From the NCBI GenBank assembly GCA_018398765.1, contig JAHBMJ010000398.1, positions 1-48,787 of the forward strand: DNA of 48,787 bases, read 5' to 3'. Position 1 is the first letter of the stretch. Every line of letters begins with the position of its first letter. Below are positions 12,223-23,962 of the stretch, in pieces. A model generated the notes under the pieces. That model saw nothing but the letters and a program-made list of their open reading frames with translations. It was not told where the DNA came from and ran no database searches. Source of the DNA: Chromera velia. Taxonomy: Eukaryota > Sar > Chromeraceae. Both the position numbers and the translations under genes were made by a program.

Positions 12223-13047
12223 ACAGGAATTAATTAACACGTTGATGCCTCTTATTTTGAATTTGCCTCTAGATTTTTGTTGATCAAAACTTTAAAAAAA
12301 TTGATCTGTCAGTCGATCTAGTTTATACTCTAGTTTTAATTGTTGGTGTTTTGATCCAGAAAGCCTAACTTGCTTGGTCACCAAATAATGGTATTAATCC
12401 TAGACTAGATCCTTGAGCTTTCATTCTATTATAACTTTACTAGTAACCGTTTTTTAATTTGACTGTTCAAATTTTGTTAAGGGATAAAGAATAAAGGATT
12501 AATTTATTGGTGCCTGCATGCAAGCACTAACGCTGTTTCGTTTTTGTTGGTCATTTGTTTAAAGGCTAGTCTAAAAGTCAAAAAAATAGCATCTAATAGC
12601 ATCATAGTACTGACACGAAGTGACAGAAAGAATCTTATTGGCCCGTGACCCGTGGGGGAAAAAAAGGACACAGAAACAGAGGAGTCCGTCTCCGTCCTTT
12701 CTGTTCCCCCTGAAGTATTTGTTTTTTCCCTTTCCTTCTCGTTTCCCCCTCCACTCAGGCGTGCCAGTGCTGTTCTGGCGCTTTGATCGGTCATGGGGAT
12801 CCTCTTCTGGGTGAAATGCAGGTAGTCCTCGATCGTCTCAAGGGTGGGATAGAGAACGTGTTGTAACTCAGCCTGTAAGAGAACTACCAGATGAAGCAAA
12901 AGCCTGTTTGCTTAGAGGTGGAACCCCATGCCTGTCAGGCTCCCATCGATTCAACTTGCCCCAGTGGGGCCTAAGTCGAAAGTTTAACTCTATATATGAC
13001 GCTCTAGGTTGGCTAGAGTCTATACGGCTCACCGGTTTTAACCCCAT

Positions 13048-13048
13048 A

Positions 13049-13081
<33 letters not shown>

Positions 13082-13082
13082 A
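13048..13082. repeat. (ATC)n trinucleotide repeat
   Basis: About eleven CAT/ATC units in a row in the spacer upstream of the receptor gene. An accidental His tract appears in one frame but no gene is supported there. Confidence 0.95.
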
Positions 13083-13713
13083 GCTTCACGTGCACGGGAA
13101 TATACTCTAGGATTAAGACAAATTAAGACCAATGTCCGGAAGATTGGCTTCCCGCCCTAATACCGAATGTCTCAACTTTTAGGTAAACGTTTTTTGAAAC
13201 TCTTCTCTAACTTTCAATTAGCATACAAAACGATCTTTTCTTTTCAGCCAATTCGTGCGAATGCGCGCGAATGCGCGCGAACGGACTTAATTATAGTTTT
13301 TTTTTCAAACCCATATACATGCAATTAACTTTTTTCTGCACTCACAGCATTCATTTCCGTTTATATATTTCACGTCCGGAACATGATCGCGAGCTTCTTG
13401 AATGAATCACATATGACTGTTTATGATGGGATCCATCTAGAAGACCTGCTGTTTCATCTGCACAGACCCGGCGAAACCGTGTGTGACCATGTTTGGGCGT
13501 ATTAGGAGCGATTCACGACCGAATCGGCAAATGGTACGTTGTATCATACTGCATGTCTCGCTCGATCCATGTGTATGTGTATCGCCAGAAGGGGGCCAGT
13601 GACCATTCGTCTGGACTCTGACATTCTTCATCTTTTCGCTCTTCTGATGTTGTACCCTTAAGTTGGCCACGTACAGAAGAAAACCGACGCGCAAACATTC
13701 GAACGAGCACACG

Positions 13714-16700
13714 ATGTCAGACAAAGAACAAGCATCTGGCTCTGACTCCCACCAGCACCAGACCACAGGGTCACACCACGACTCTGATGGCTCTCAGGCA
13801 AAGCAGAAAAAATACAAGGACATCAAGGACTTTTGCAGGAAACGTGTGAGAGGAGTAGCTGAAGTGTCTGGCTTTGTGTGGCACAGGTCCTCTGTCATCT
13901 TCAAGATCTGTCTTTGCATCGGCTTCCTCGAGTCTCTGATAATTGGGTTGACCTACACAGAGTCCTGGGTGTTTACTAAGGTGTTTGATTTCGTCAGAAT
14001 GAAGAAGGCAAGGCCACAGCTTCACTTACTGGAAGTCAGCTACGGTGAGTCGTGTATGGCTACTGCGGCGCATATATACTTACACACCAGCATGTGTGCA
14101 CAGCCTGCATGATTCCACTGTTTTACGAACGACTCTCTCCGCAAAAATCTGCTCGTTTATATTCACCTTTTCAATTTTGTGGCCAAGAAGTCCACTGAGA
14201 CCTTTTTGAAGTTCCTTTCTCTTTAGTCTCCTGTCATGGCGTGAATCAGACTTAAATTCTCCTCTGGACTCTGGATTGCGCATGTGCGGATCTGGTCGTC
14301 TTGTGACTTGGAGTTTGTTTTCTCCTACTCTTAGTGACCGGCGCCGCCCTTGTTTCTCTTTTCCCTTCCCCTGCATGCTGTTGATCACTAACACGCCTTT
14401 TCCTCCATGATTGATTGCCATCAATAACCTACTGGGTTGAGCTCTAGGAAATCGGATTTGCGAACGAATTGAATGGCAGTATTAGTACGCATTCCATGTA
14501 CTCTTGTTTGTCGTATGCCTGCAGGGGTCAAAATCGACCAGATTGGATTCGGCTTCAAGGGTCAGAGCCGAAACCCGATCCACAGAGAACTTCTAGAGGC
14601 GCGTGCAGCAGGGAACTGGACTCGGGTGATAGAACTCACCCCTGAGTCAAAGACCTTGCTGCAGGCAGAGACGGAGAGACGAGAGATAGAGTACGCAACG
14701 CTGCTCGATGCCAACGGTGTCATTCTCATGAATGCCTACGCCAACCGCACAGGGGAGATTTGGGATCCTGCGGGGCTTGTGACGATCTGCAGAGCACATT
14801 TTGATCTGGGGCAGATCAAGGCGACAGAGATTCTTCCCTTCACAGACTTTCGAAAAGAGGTCTGTCGGAAGAGAAGACCCGAGAAAGAGGGGCAACACAG
14901 AAACTGTTCATCGACTGACAAAAGAACTGACTGCAGGAGTAGTAGAGACCTCAGAGGTGCATCATGCATTCTCTTTCGATCGAAGCAGAAAGCAGGATCT
15001 AGCCGCACACATTCAACGAATGCAGGACCGATCAACCCTAGGGCTGTGTCCACGTCGCTTCATTGAGCCGAGACTGAACACTTCTTGTCTGCTTGCGTCA
15101 ACATGCATCATGATGCTCTCCCAACGTGATCTGCACGTGAGTATTTGTTGGTTCAATTGCAGAATCCCCCCCTCTTCCGGGAGACCCTCATTGGAAGCGC
15201 CCCCGTTCCCCTTCTGAACCCTTGCGACACAGGCAGAGACGCTCTGATCCGGTAGGTGGTCACTCCGGTGGTGGACGGCCAGACCCTCCTGGGGGTCCTT
15301 GTGGCAGGGGACGTGGTGGACGGAAAGTCGAGCAGTCAGTCACTTAACTGTGAGCTTGCTTGCTTGCTTAGTCAGTGAGGGACTCACTTAGTGAGGAAGA
15401 AACGGAGGGAGAGAGGGAAAGGAAGAAGTGAAGACAAAAGGTCATGAGAGTCGATGCAGGAATGGGTATTAGCACAGAGCCCCCAAGGCTTCATTCACTT
15501 GTGCTGTTTTGAACGAAAATGCTGGTCTCGCCTGCAAGTCTGATTGAAGTCTCGCGCGTCCATGCAGTCATGCTGGGCCCTTGCATTCCCGTACTGATAT
15601 CAGCTCTGCTTACATATGCATGCCCAACGTTGACCGAGAGGAGACTTGTCAACGACTCTATGGCTTCTCTTTGAAATCTCTCACAGCAGCATCATCCGGC
15701 TTTTCTTTTCTTGTATGGATGGATGGATGGGTGGATGCATGGACGGGTGGATGGATGGATGCAGTCCCCGGAAGGTTGGTGAAGGGTACTGGGAGTGGTT
15801 TTGGGGTTGTGTTTCTGTCCTCTCCCGATGAGGCTGGACCCTGGCCCGTAACCTGGATCCACAAGTTGGAAGGGGTCGCGGACGCAGGTGGCCAATTTGG
15901 AATAGTCGGCATGCGGAAAAACGTGGGTCAAATAAAATTTTGGTAGAATAGACTGCGCTTCAGATGGTCTCTGCCAAACAAGGAACAAAACGAGTCTCAA
16001 TTGACCTTTTCTGTATGTACTGTCATCCATTCATTCATTCATTCATTCATTCACTCATTCATTCATTCATTCATTCATTCATGCATTCGTGCATTCATGC
16101 ATTCATTTATTCATTCATTCATTTATTTATTTATTCATTCATTCATTCATTTATTCATTCATCTATTTGCAATTGTCTTTGCGTGTATCTGTTTTGTCTT
16201 TCTTGTGTCTCTGTACGCATTTCCAACTTTAGATTCGACACCATTCTCCTCCCTGACTTCCCCAGTATCTTTGAAGGGTATGTAGCCGCGGGTCTGTAGC
16301 CCTTTGCTTGCCTCTGGGCCCACAGTCTGTCTGCGAAGCGCCACACTCGTCTTCTCTTCTCCAACCTTTCTGTTGTATTGACTGTCTAGTTGCTCTTCGT
16401 GTTTCTTCCCCCCGTCGCACAGATCTGGCTCTGTTTCTCAGTTTGCTGTGTGCACTTTTCATGCCTCATCCATTCATGTCCCGATGAGTCGGTTTGGCCG
16501 TCTCCATCGAATCGCACGAACTGCTTGGAACGATTGAACATCAATTTCTCCTCGCAGCTTCTCAACAAAGCCCATGCCACTTCGAGCCATCACGATGTCA
16601 GTTACGGACGAGCCAGGTTGGGAGAGAAGGAAGTTCTATTTGCCGCAAAGAGGGTCAACCCCCTTCTATTTGAAGACGAGGAGGCCCCAGAAAAGCACAA

Positions 16701-17349
16701 GGTGCTCAGAAGGGGGGGAAAGGCTATCATCGTGAGGGGAATATTTCTCAATGTCGAAAAGAGCAAAGACAAGGTGAACTTGATTCGACTTCTCGAGGCC
16801 ATGGGCCGAGTTGCCGACATTCTTGGTGTGCTGTTTGTGTTTATCACGGCTCTGCTCCCAGTTTGGCGAGCCTCCAAGCCCGCACGGGAGTATCTCAGCA
16901 GTAGGGAAGAATTGTACAAGTTATTGAATAGACCAGGTCTTCCCTTGTATGTCAGCAAGATGGTTGAACAACAAAAAGAGGCTGCTCGGAAGAGGGCAGC
17001 GGACAGAGCCAAGAAAAAGGGGGGGAAACTAAAACTCGCCGACACTAAACTTTCGAGACTTTCATCGGGGCAAGACGAATTCAGTGAAATGGAGGAAGAC
17101 GCCGAATTTGAAGGGAAGGTAAAAGATCTCAAGAGAACCGCCCTGACTTCCCGTCAGTCATTCCTGAAGGCAATGACCTTTTGGCGTATGCCTTCCGTGA
17201 GGACGGTGCTCGTTGACTCTTTTGTCAAATTGTTCGGCCTCACTCTCATCATCGTCAATCTGTTCCTGAGTCTGGACGTCCTGTCAGACTCCCTCCAATT
17301 TCAGGCCATCCATGAGGCACAGCTCCTCACCATCGCGTACAATCTGCAG

Positions 17350-17387
<38 letters not shown>

Positions 17388-20300
17388 AAAGGAAGGAAAG
17401 AAACCATATCATCTGTCGATGACTCACTTTTCATTCTTTTGAATGAGGTCCCAGAAAGGAGGGAATGAGTCAGACGTGCGTGTCGGTTACCTTTGGAAGA
17501 ATTCTCAGAGACTGACGAGTGTGATCGACATACAAAACGAGAGGGCAGATTCTGTGCCCTGTGGGAAGAAACGGAAAGAGCGGGGAAAGGACATCGAGGG
17601 GTACAAAGGAAGGTCTGCAGTGTGTGTATTCAGTCGCTTTCTTTAGACGTGCAGATCGAAGCTGTGGGGCCATGCATACCATGCATGCTTTTCGATCGTT
17701 TGTCGATCTATGTTTCCCCCCTAGCTGATCTTTCCGGCCTTGCGTCTGCGTGCGTCAATCATCCACTTATTGCGTGTCATCTCTGCTGTCTACTCAGGTG
17801 TATCACATGGGGTTCGGGTTTCGCGGTGTGGCACTGAATACTGCGATTCGGAATCTGGCCTCATAGTACTCCGACGTGGACTCTGCCGGGGCCCTTGCCT
17901 GGATTCCTGAGGTGGAGGCTTATTTGGGGGATGAAGTGAGGAGACGGAAAATTGAGGTGGCCATGCTGGTCAAAGCAGTCAGTCAGTTGGGGATTCCGTC
18001 TGCTTGACAGGGGGGAGGGGGAGCAGAGCCATTTCATCAGATAGGTTGAGAATTGAAAGAAAACACCCACATAGACTGTGCGCAGGCTGTTTGGGTTGGG
18101 ATCCGTATGCATGGATGTGTTTGTTGCATGCCTGTCGAAACAGAACACAATGGAAGTGATTCTGCTTTTCTACAAAACCTGGATGAATGCTTTAGGCTGA
18201 CTTTGATTCACTCTCATCTCGTCAGCCTTTTCCTCACTTTCTGTCTCCCTCTTTCACTTCCGTCTTTTCCTTTCCTCCTCTCTTGCAGGGTTCCAATCCT
18301 GTCATGCTTGCACTGGCGGATGAGATGGGAACAAGCGTGCGCGGGCAGACGTATATCCTCAACGACTTGCCTCAGAGAGTGACGAATCTGAAGAAACGAG
18401 TCCTTGCAACAGATTCGATTCTGTACAAGAACTTCAAAACTCTCGAAGCACCTCAGTGGACAGACCTGCACTTGTCCTCCTTCGGGTAGAGCGGCTTGGC
18501 GTTTCACGGAGATGAAAACATCGGACAGTCAGAGAGAAGCGCAGGGAACGTATGTCACGCAGAATTTGATCCGATAGTTGGAAGGTCCGTCCGTCAATCT
18601 GCTCTCAACTCCTTTTTTCTGTCCGGGCCCCTCAGGGCTGGAAAGTGGTGTGGTGGTCGTCTTATTTGCTCTTTCGCAGTATGGTTCTGCCTTTTGAGAT
18701 GGCCACGCCGAGGGGTCTGCAGACCTATCCATCAGTCAATATATTTGGAAACGAAGAGACCTGTCTTGATCGATCGATCGATCGGTTGATCAGATCAGAT
18801 GAGATCCGAATGGGATCGAGTGGTCAAAATCTCTTCGTTGAAAGGTGTTTGGTTGGCTCTCTTCTGCGTTCTGCCTTTTCCCTTTCTCTCAAACGCTTTT
18901 ATTCCGCGTTATCTTTTCCCTTCCTTGTCTTTTCCCCGATTTGAAGAGTTGCTCTCAAGCATACAACTTTGTGCGCTGTCACCAACTTTTGCGATCCTCT
19001 GCGACCTTTGCAGATTTGCGGCTACTCCAGTGTATGCGATCAGCGACACGAGCCAGACAGGAGCCGTGGAGGGTGTGCTGATCTGTGCTGATATGCTCAA
19101 CGGGAAGACGATTTTGAACGAATGGTCGATGGCGGCCTTCCACGATGGGTTTGTGGGGAGCTACGTTGTGCATAAGACTGGTCTTCCGGAGATGCTCTCA
19201 TCGCTTGTGTATGAGCCTCCGGAACCTTCTTTGTGGACTTCCTTTCTAAGGTCCGTAGCTGTACTTGCCGATCCGGAGAGAAGACTGAGAGAGGCCGCGG
19301 AGGATTACAAACACGAGCAATTGCGGGTTGATCTAGATTTTTTGGAGAACGGGCCTCCCGGACAAGACGCCACCTTGATGAAATTTCTCAGAGCTGCAGA
19401 GAAGGGGGGAAAGGAGACAGTCACTCTGATGCTGAGGGGGAGGACATATTTTGTCTCTGCTGTACAGGTCTGTTTGTTTGTGTGCCCTTTGGGGGGAGTG
19501 GCCAGGCAAAGTGCGAAAGTACGTTTATCTGATTGAAATTCTCTGTCAGGCTTTCACTTCTCAGTCTTGCCCTCTTGTACAAAGTGTCAATGAAGACTTC
19601 TGTTCGCTTGAATTCTTTCAGGCCTCCACTCCTTTTTTGTCATTTTGAACGACAGCTCCTCTCTGACTTGGCCGCCCGCTTGAGTGTCAATGAACGTCTT
19701 TAATTCATGCTGCTGTCCCTTCAAATTTTTTCTGAAACTGAACTCCTGAAAAATTAATTTTGCGACCGTCTCCTCAGTCCTTCATGCGTACCTGTGTGCC
19801 GCTTCCCTTCATTTGATGTGTAACTAAATGCAGGTCCCTCCTGACATGGTCGACTTTGTGCCTGAGGACTTTAGGTATGACTCCGTCTTTCTGGTTCGGG
19901 GTGTCCGCACAGAGGCAGCTGAATACGCACGGTAAGTAAGTAAGTGGGAGAGGGAATTAATGCTGCCACTGCACACGCTTTCCTTGCATCTTTTCCTTTC
20001 CCTGCTTTTATTTCCGTGGTTGCGCATACACAGACACTGATGTCGCTTTCGCCCGTGCGTGCGGACAAGCCGAAAAACGACACATCGACTCCACTAGCGG
20101 GCCCCTATCGAGACACAGACGGAATCTGTTTATGGTTGTCCTCATTGTGTAGAAAAAGTTCCAAAAATGATGAGCAGTTCCAGATACCTCTTCAGTCTCG
20201 CATCTACAAACTTGAGTGTTTCTTCTCTTCTGGCCGCAGCGTAATGCGAATTGGTTTCACTGCCGGCATCATCTTCCTTGCGGTGAGCATCAAGATCTTT

Positions 20301-21760
20301 GGAGCCATCTTTGTGTGGAGGAGAATCGCGGGGCCCATCCAGCATGCCCTGCTGGGAATGCGCGCGATGCTTGCCGGACTGCCATCTCAAGTTCCGCTCT
20401 CACGCGTTGAGAAGGTGGAAAAAATGGGGCTGCGCATCGAACCTTATCCTCTCTCAAAAGACAGCATCGCATTCTGCTGGTCAGTCACTGGCAGGCAAGC
20501 AGTCACTCATTCGTTCAGTCTAGTCGACTAGTCGGTGCGTCGTTCAGTCAATTGGTCAGTCCCCTCGGCAGACTATGTCTGTCAGTCTGTCAGTCTGTCT
20601 GCCGATCGCTGAGGAAAACCGACAGACAAGCAAAGCCACTCATTGGTACTTCGTGAGCGCAACAAACCAGAGGTCGTTTGACGGTCTGCTCGAAACCTCA
20701 CAGGTCATTGTCAGTCGCACACACGTGTGGGTCCGTTGCAAAGCATGTTGTCTGCATCTTTGCCTGTCTGCGCCTGCATCTGCTTCTTTCTATCTGCAGG
20801 TTCATTTTGAAATACGAAAACGTTCTCGTCGGAATGGAGTCACGGGAACGGAGGCGTTGTGTGAATTTCTTTGACAAAAACTATCCGGGTCTCCTGAAGC
20901 ACAAAGTCTCCCGCCCCTGGTGTTGCTGCCCCACATGGCCTGGAGTTGAAACGATCGGACAAGATGAGGATCAGGCAAGCGCGCTCTTCCGTTCAAAGGA
21001 TCACCTTTCGGTAGGTGGGCACTGCAGTCTTCCATATTCTCCACTCCACAAATTTGTTTCTGTACGCTCTTGACTTTTCGGAAGCGCAACTTCGAGATAA
21101 TGACGCGGATGCCGGCAGTCACACCAGAGTAACCTTTCTTTGAAGAGCTCTTGACTCATGTCAATTTTTGACATTCATTTGATTCCTTCGAAATGATATG
21201 ACACGAATTTCGAGCAACACACAACCTCTCTCTATCTTTCGGCCTTCTCCTTCTTCTTCTTCTGCTGCTGCTTCCTGCAGAAGCGCGAGACAGGTCGAAG
21301 ATCCTCAGCCAGAGCGAGCATTGGAGGCAGCATTGACTTTGAGGTTGGCGAGGATGAAGTCTTGCCTGGTTCATCTTGGGGAGATGGTGATCTTTCACCT
21401 TCCTTTTCGTCTCCCTGCTCACCTCTTCGCAAGGACGGAGAGACAAAGCAGCGCGTTGCCGAAACGCAAATTGAACAGGCTCCCGACACCTTTTTGCCTC
21501 CCGCAGCATCAATGGAGAGTGCTCTGTCCTTCCGACCGAAACCGACTGTCCTCAGAACTCCTCAAAACAAAAGAGACCAACGAGGCGCCGGTCGTCTGTG
21601 TTCTCTTCCAGACGATTTGGTTCTCAAGAGTTCCCTCCGAAAAGCTCACAGCTCTCCTCACGAAGCAGCATCCTCCCCCCCCATGCACAATCTGAAGTGG
21701 GAGCCAGTTCGTTCTTCCTCACAGATGGTGTGGGAGAAGAAGAGGGAGAAGAGAACATGA
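13714..21760 (+). CDS. tandem double TM-dCACHE receptor-like protein (12 exons, two in-frame TAGs)
   Basis: Exons: 13714-14044, 14525-14859, 15163-15349, 15765-15922, 16558-17349, 17798-17977, 18289-18485, 19014-19467, 19834-19931, 20240-20479, 20800-21010, 21281-21760. They total 3663 nt and all phases agree (1220 codons plus TGA). Order: polar N-terminus; TM1 (~61-80); first sensor (~111-400); TM2 (~422-440); Lys/Glu-rich cytoplasmic linker; TM3 (~558-578); second sensor (~600-905); TM4 (~912-935) followed by a HAMP-like IAGPIQHALLGMRAMLAG segment; Cys cluster RPWCCCPTW; acidic Ser-rich tail. The sensors share GFGF(K/R)G, TPV, a GVL(V/I)xxDxx(D/N)GK motif and an (I/L)VRG motif before the TM. 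The VxGD(I/V)V(N/D)GK signature is typical of bacterial dCACHE ligand-binding sensors. No kinase or cyclase output domain is seen. TAG codons interrupt both sensors (codons 253 and 624). The tail frame beyond ~21600 is uncertain. Confidence 0.82.
15253..15255 (+). other. in-frame TAG in first dCACHE module
   Basis: The frame reads ALIR-TAG-VVTPVVDG and continues with the conserved GVLVAGDVVDGK motif, so homology to the second module and to bacterial dCACHE sensors runs across the stop. In bacterial relatives this position is commonly aromatic, so a Tyr codon TAY to TAG change would suffice. A splice that removes it while keeping the TPV motif is not evident. Confidence 0.85.
16023..16165. repeat. 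(ATTC)n tetranucleotide repeat
   Basis: About 35 imperfect ATTC units with ATTT and GTGC variants, within the intron between exons 4 and 5 of the receptor gene. Confidence 0.95.
17350..17387. repeat. (GTCT)n repeat at a splice donor
   Basis: Nine GTCT units start exactly at the donor GT of the receptor's fifth intron, so the donor is GTCTGT and several equivalent donors follow at 4-base steps. Confidence 0.9.
17864..17866 (+). other. in-frame TAG in second dCACHE module
   Basis: The sixth exon reads GFGFRG...RNLAS-TAG-YSDVD and then EVRRRKIEVAML, which matches the first module's TERREIEYATLL. Homology therefore flanks the stop on both sides. The exon ends at 17977 in phase with the next exon only if the TAG is passed. 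Confidence 0.85.
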
Positions 21761-23962
21761 GTGTGAATCTAGCAGAGGATGCCCTCGAGGCAGGCCTTCT
21801 GTCAGGGGGCGAAGAATCGGCAGGAAATTTGAATCCAGACGACGACGACAATGCAGGAATTTCTTCGCTTCCGAGAACAAAGAGAGTCGTCGCGTCTCAA
21901 CTTTTGCTTCCACAGATGAATGGACAGTGAAGAACAGAAAGGGACAAATTGAATGATGAACAAGGAGATTGAATCCAAATTCAATGAACGGACATATGAA
22001 TGAGGGGAGGGTGGGAGCGTAAGGATGAACGGGTCAGCAAGAGTAACTGCATGTGCAGGTAAGTACCGGAGACAGGGAGGGACCATGGGTGGGAAGAAAG
22101 AAGGGAGCGAATTGAAAAGAGCTGGAAAGATTTATTGGGGACGCACCGCAAGACAGACTGAATGTCCCGATGCTTGCGTGTAAAGTGCTTTGATGGCCGG
22201 ATTGTTGTGCTTCCTCGCCTTTGAGCCCTTTTCGAACGCGCAAATGTCAGTCGTTGAAGAGCTGGACAGAAACGGCTGATTATTCTGTTAGGAAAGCGTT
22301 TGTGCGAATTCATTGGCGAAAGCGTAGAAGAACGGTCGGGCAATTGTATGAATGAGTTTAAATCTCGATAAGTCTGAAAGAGCCGCAAGAAGTTGCAAAA
22401 CCTTCCGGTCCACCCTTTCTCCGCGATTGCTTAGGCCGTTCCCTTTGTACTTAAAGTTTCAGGCAACACACATGCAATGACGTAATGGGAACGTTTGCCA
22501 GTGCGAAGTTTGGGTTAGCTTTTAATTCATTTTTTATGCGAGCAACACAGCAAATACGGGCCCGTATTATGGGGCTTACTGATCGAAGCACAGCAAAGAG
22601 GAAAGTTTCTGCAATACTGCTCGATCGAGACACTGTTGCTAGCACTGTTGAATCAGGCCATATGCTGAATATTTGCTAGTTTACTTATACTTTAAGCCTA
22701 GTAAGCTAAACTTAGCAAAATAGTATCCAGAATAGTATGATAAAAAAATAGTGAAAAAATAAGAATGTGTGTTGCAAACTAGGTCGCAGAGTGTACGTTA
22801 ATTAGAGTGTACGTCTGATACATATATTTGATTTTAGAGTCTTAAAAAGCTTCTTAGCTTGAAGTTCTTGTATACGGTTTCAAAGAGAACATTTCGAGTC
22901 AATTTTTGACTGACTCCGACTCGGATTTAGTACTAGTAAAATAACTACTGAAACTTTGAATTTAATTAAATTGAACATTGTTATATTGAAATATATTCTC
23001 TAGTACATTCTTACGACTTGTGTAGGAAAACATTTGCCATGTGTATTCTCGTTAAACGTCAGAGGCCTAGAAATGTGCTGTTAGCAATGAGACAGTATCA
23101 TGACACTAGCGATGACATATGATAATGATGACTCCAATGATGATCTTGATGATATATAGATGATGATGCAGTGAACTTTAATTCAATCTTAACTTTAATG
23201 TTAAATATAGTTAAATATAATCTAGAATATAATTACATAGTCGTGGGCAAAACCCGGAACATCAATGCTATGCTAATAATGCTATGCTATAAGGTGAACT
23301 TTAATGGTCCGATTATGATCGTAATTTAGATCGCAATATGTATCGAAGCTTAAAGTCTTTAACTCTTACTTAGTATAACCCGGCCTGCCGCCCGCCGCGC
23401 CTCACTAAAAAAAACTCTTAACACCTCTCCTAGCTCCTACTAAGGAAAAGGAGGAAGAAGGACAGGCTAGAAACTAGGAACGAACTTTAAGTCAATGCCC
23501 CCCTTCCCCCTCCAAAAGTTCTTCATAAAAGATATGGGCTAGGACATGGGTGTATGAATAATATGATATACCAAACTAAATACAAAGAGTGAAGCCATGA
23601 CTCATGATTATCAATGATTTATTATATGAGCTAGCATATGAGCATGATTCTTATATGATTTTTACTTTGTCTCTACATCTGTCTGTTGGTCACTCATGCA
23701 ATACATGAATGCCCAACAGCTCCATCTCTACCACCATGTAGAGATTCACGGCGCACTCGAACGGTGAGTGACACACCGTCGATGCTTCCGTGTTTACGGC
23801 AACCAATCCTCAAAGAATGCATCCATGTGAGACAGCAGCTGGTACCTGCACATACAGCCGAGGCAACATCCGATTTTTGCACGCAGTCACGACAACCGCC
23901 TTCCAGCAACAGCACGCAGCTATGAAACAACCGATCCAGCCAAAACAGATTGCCGAGATGCT
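21761..23962. other. convergent AT-rich spacer
   Basis: Separates the 3' ends of the receptor gene (+) and the AP-5 beta gene (-). From about 22680 to 23650 it is strongly AT-rich with stop codons in all frames. A frame from 21598 to 21930, with an acidic DDDD stretch, could belong to an alternative receptor 3' end. Nothing else is supported. Confidence 0.5.

Larger units (their letters stand above)
10354..13713. other. intergenic region with simple repeats
   Basis: About 3.4 kb between the RS/RE-rich gene and the receptor gene. I see a pyrimidine/purine-rich 5' half, the CTCT/CTTT repeat at 12121-12222, an (ATC)n run at 13048-13082 and a duplicated GAATGCGCGC word at about 13258-13280. A short minus-strand open stretch near 12775-12876 has a splice-acceptor-like start and ordinary-looking composition, but no partner exons were found. 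Confidence 0.5.

Noticed and set aside
15250-15282. A 31-33-base mini-intron removing the first TAG
   Set aside because: It would delete the TPV segment that is conserved in the second module and in bacterial dCACHE sensors, and it is far shorter than other introns here.
13714-21760. Simple reassignment of TAG to a sense codon as the default explanation
   Set aside because: Only two internal TAGs, both in one gene, were found among several thousand codons; the hypothesis is kept as one option but is not supported by the other genes.
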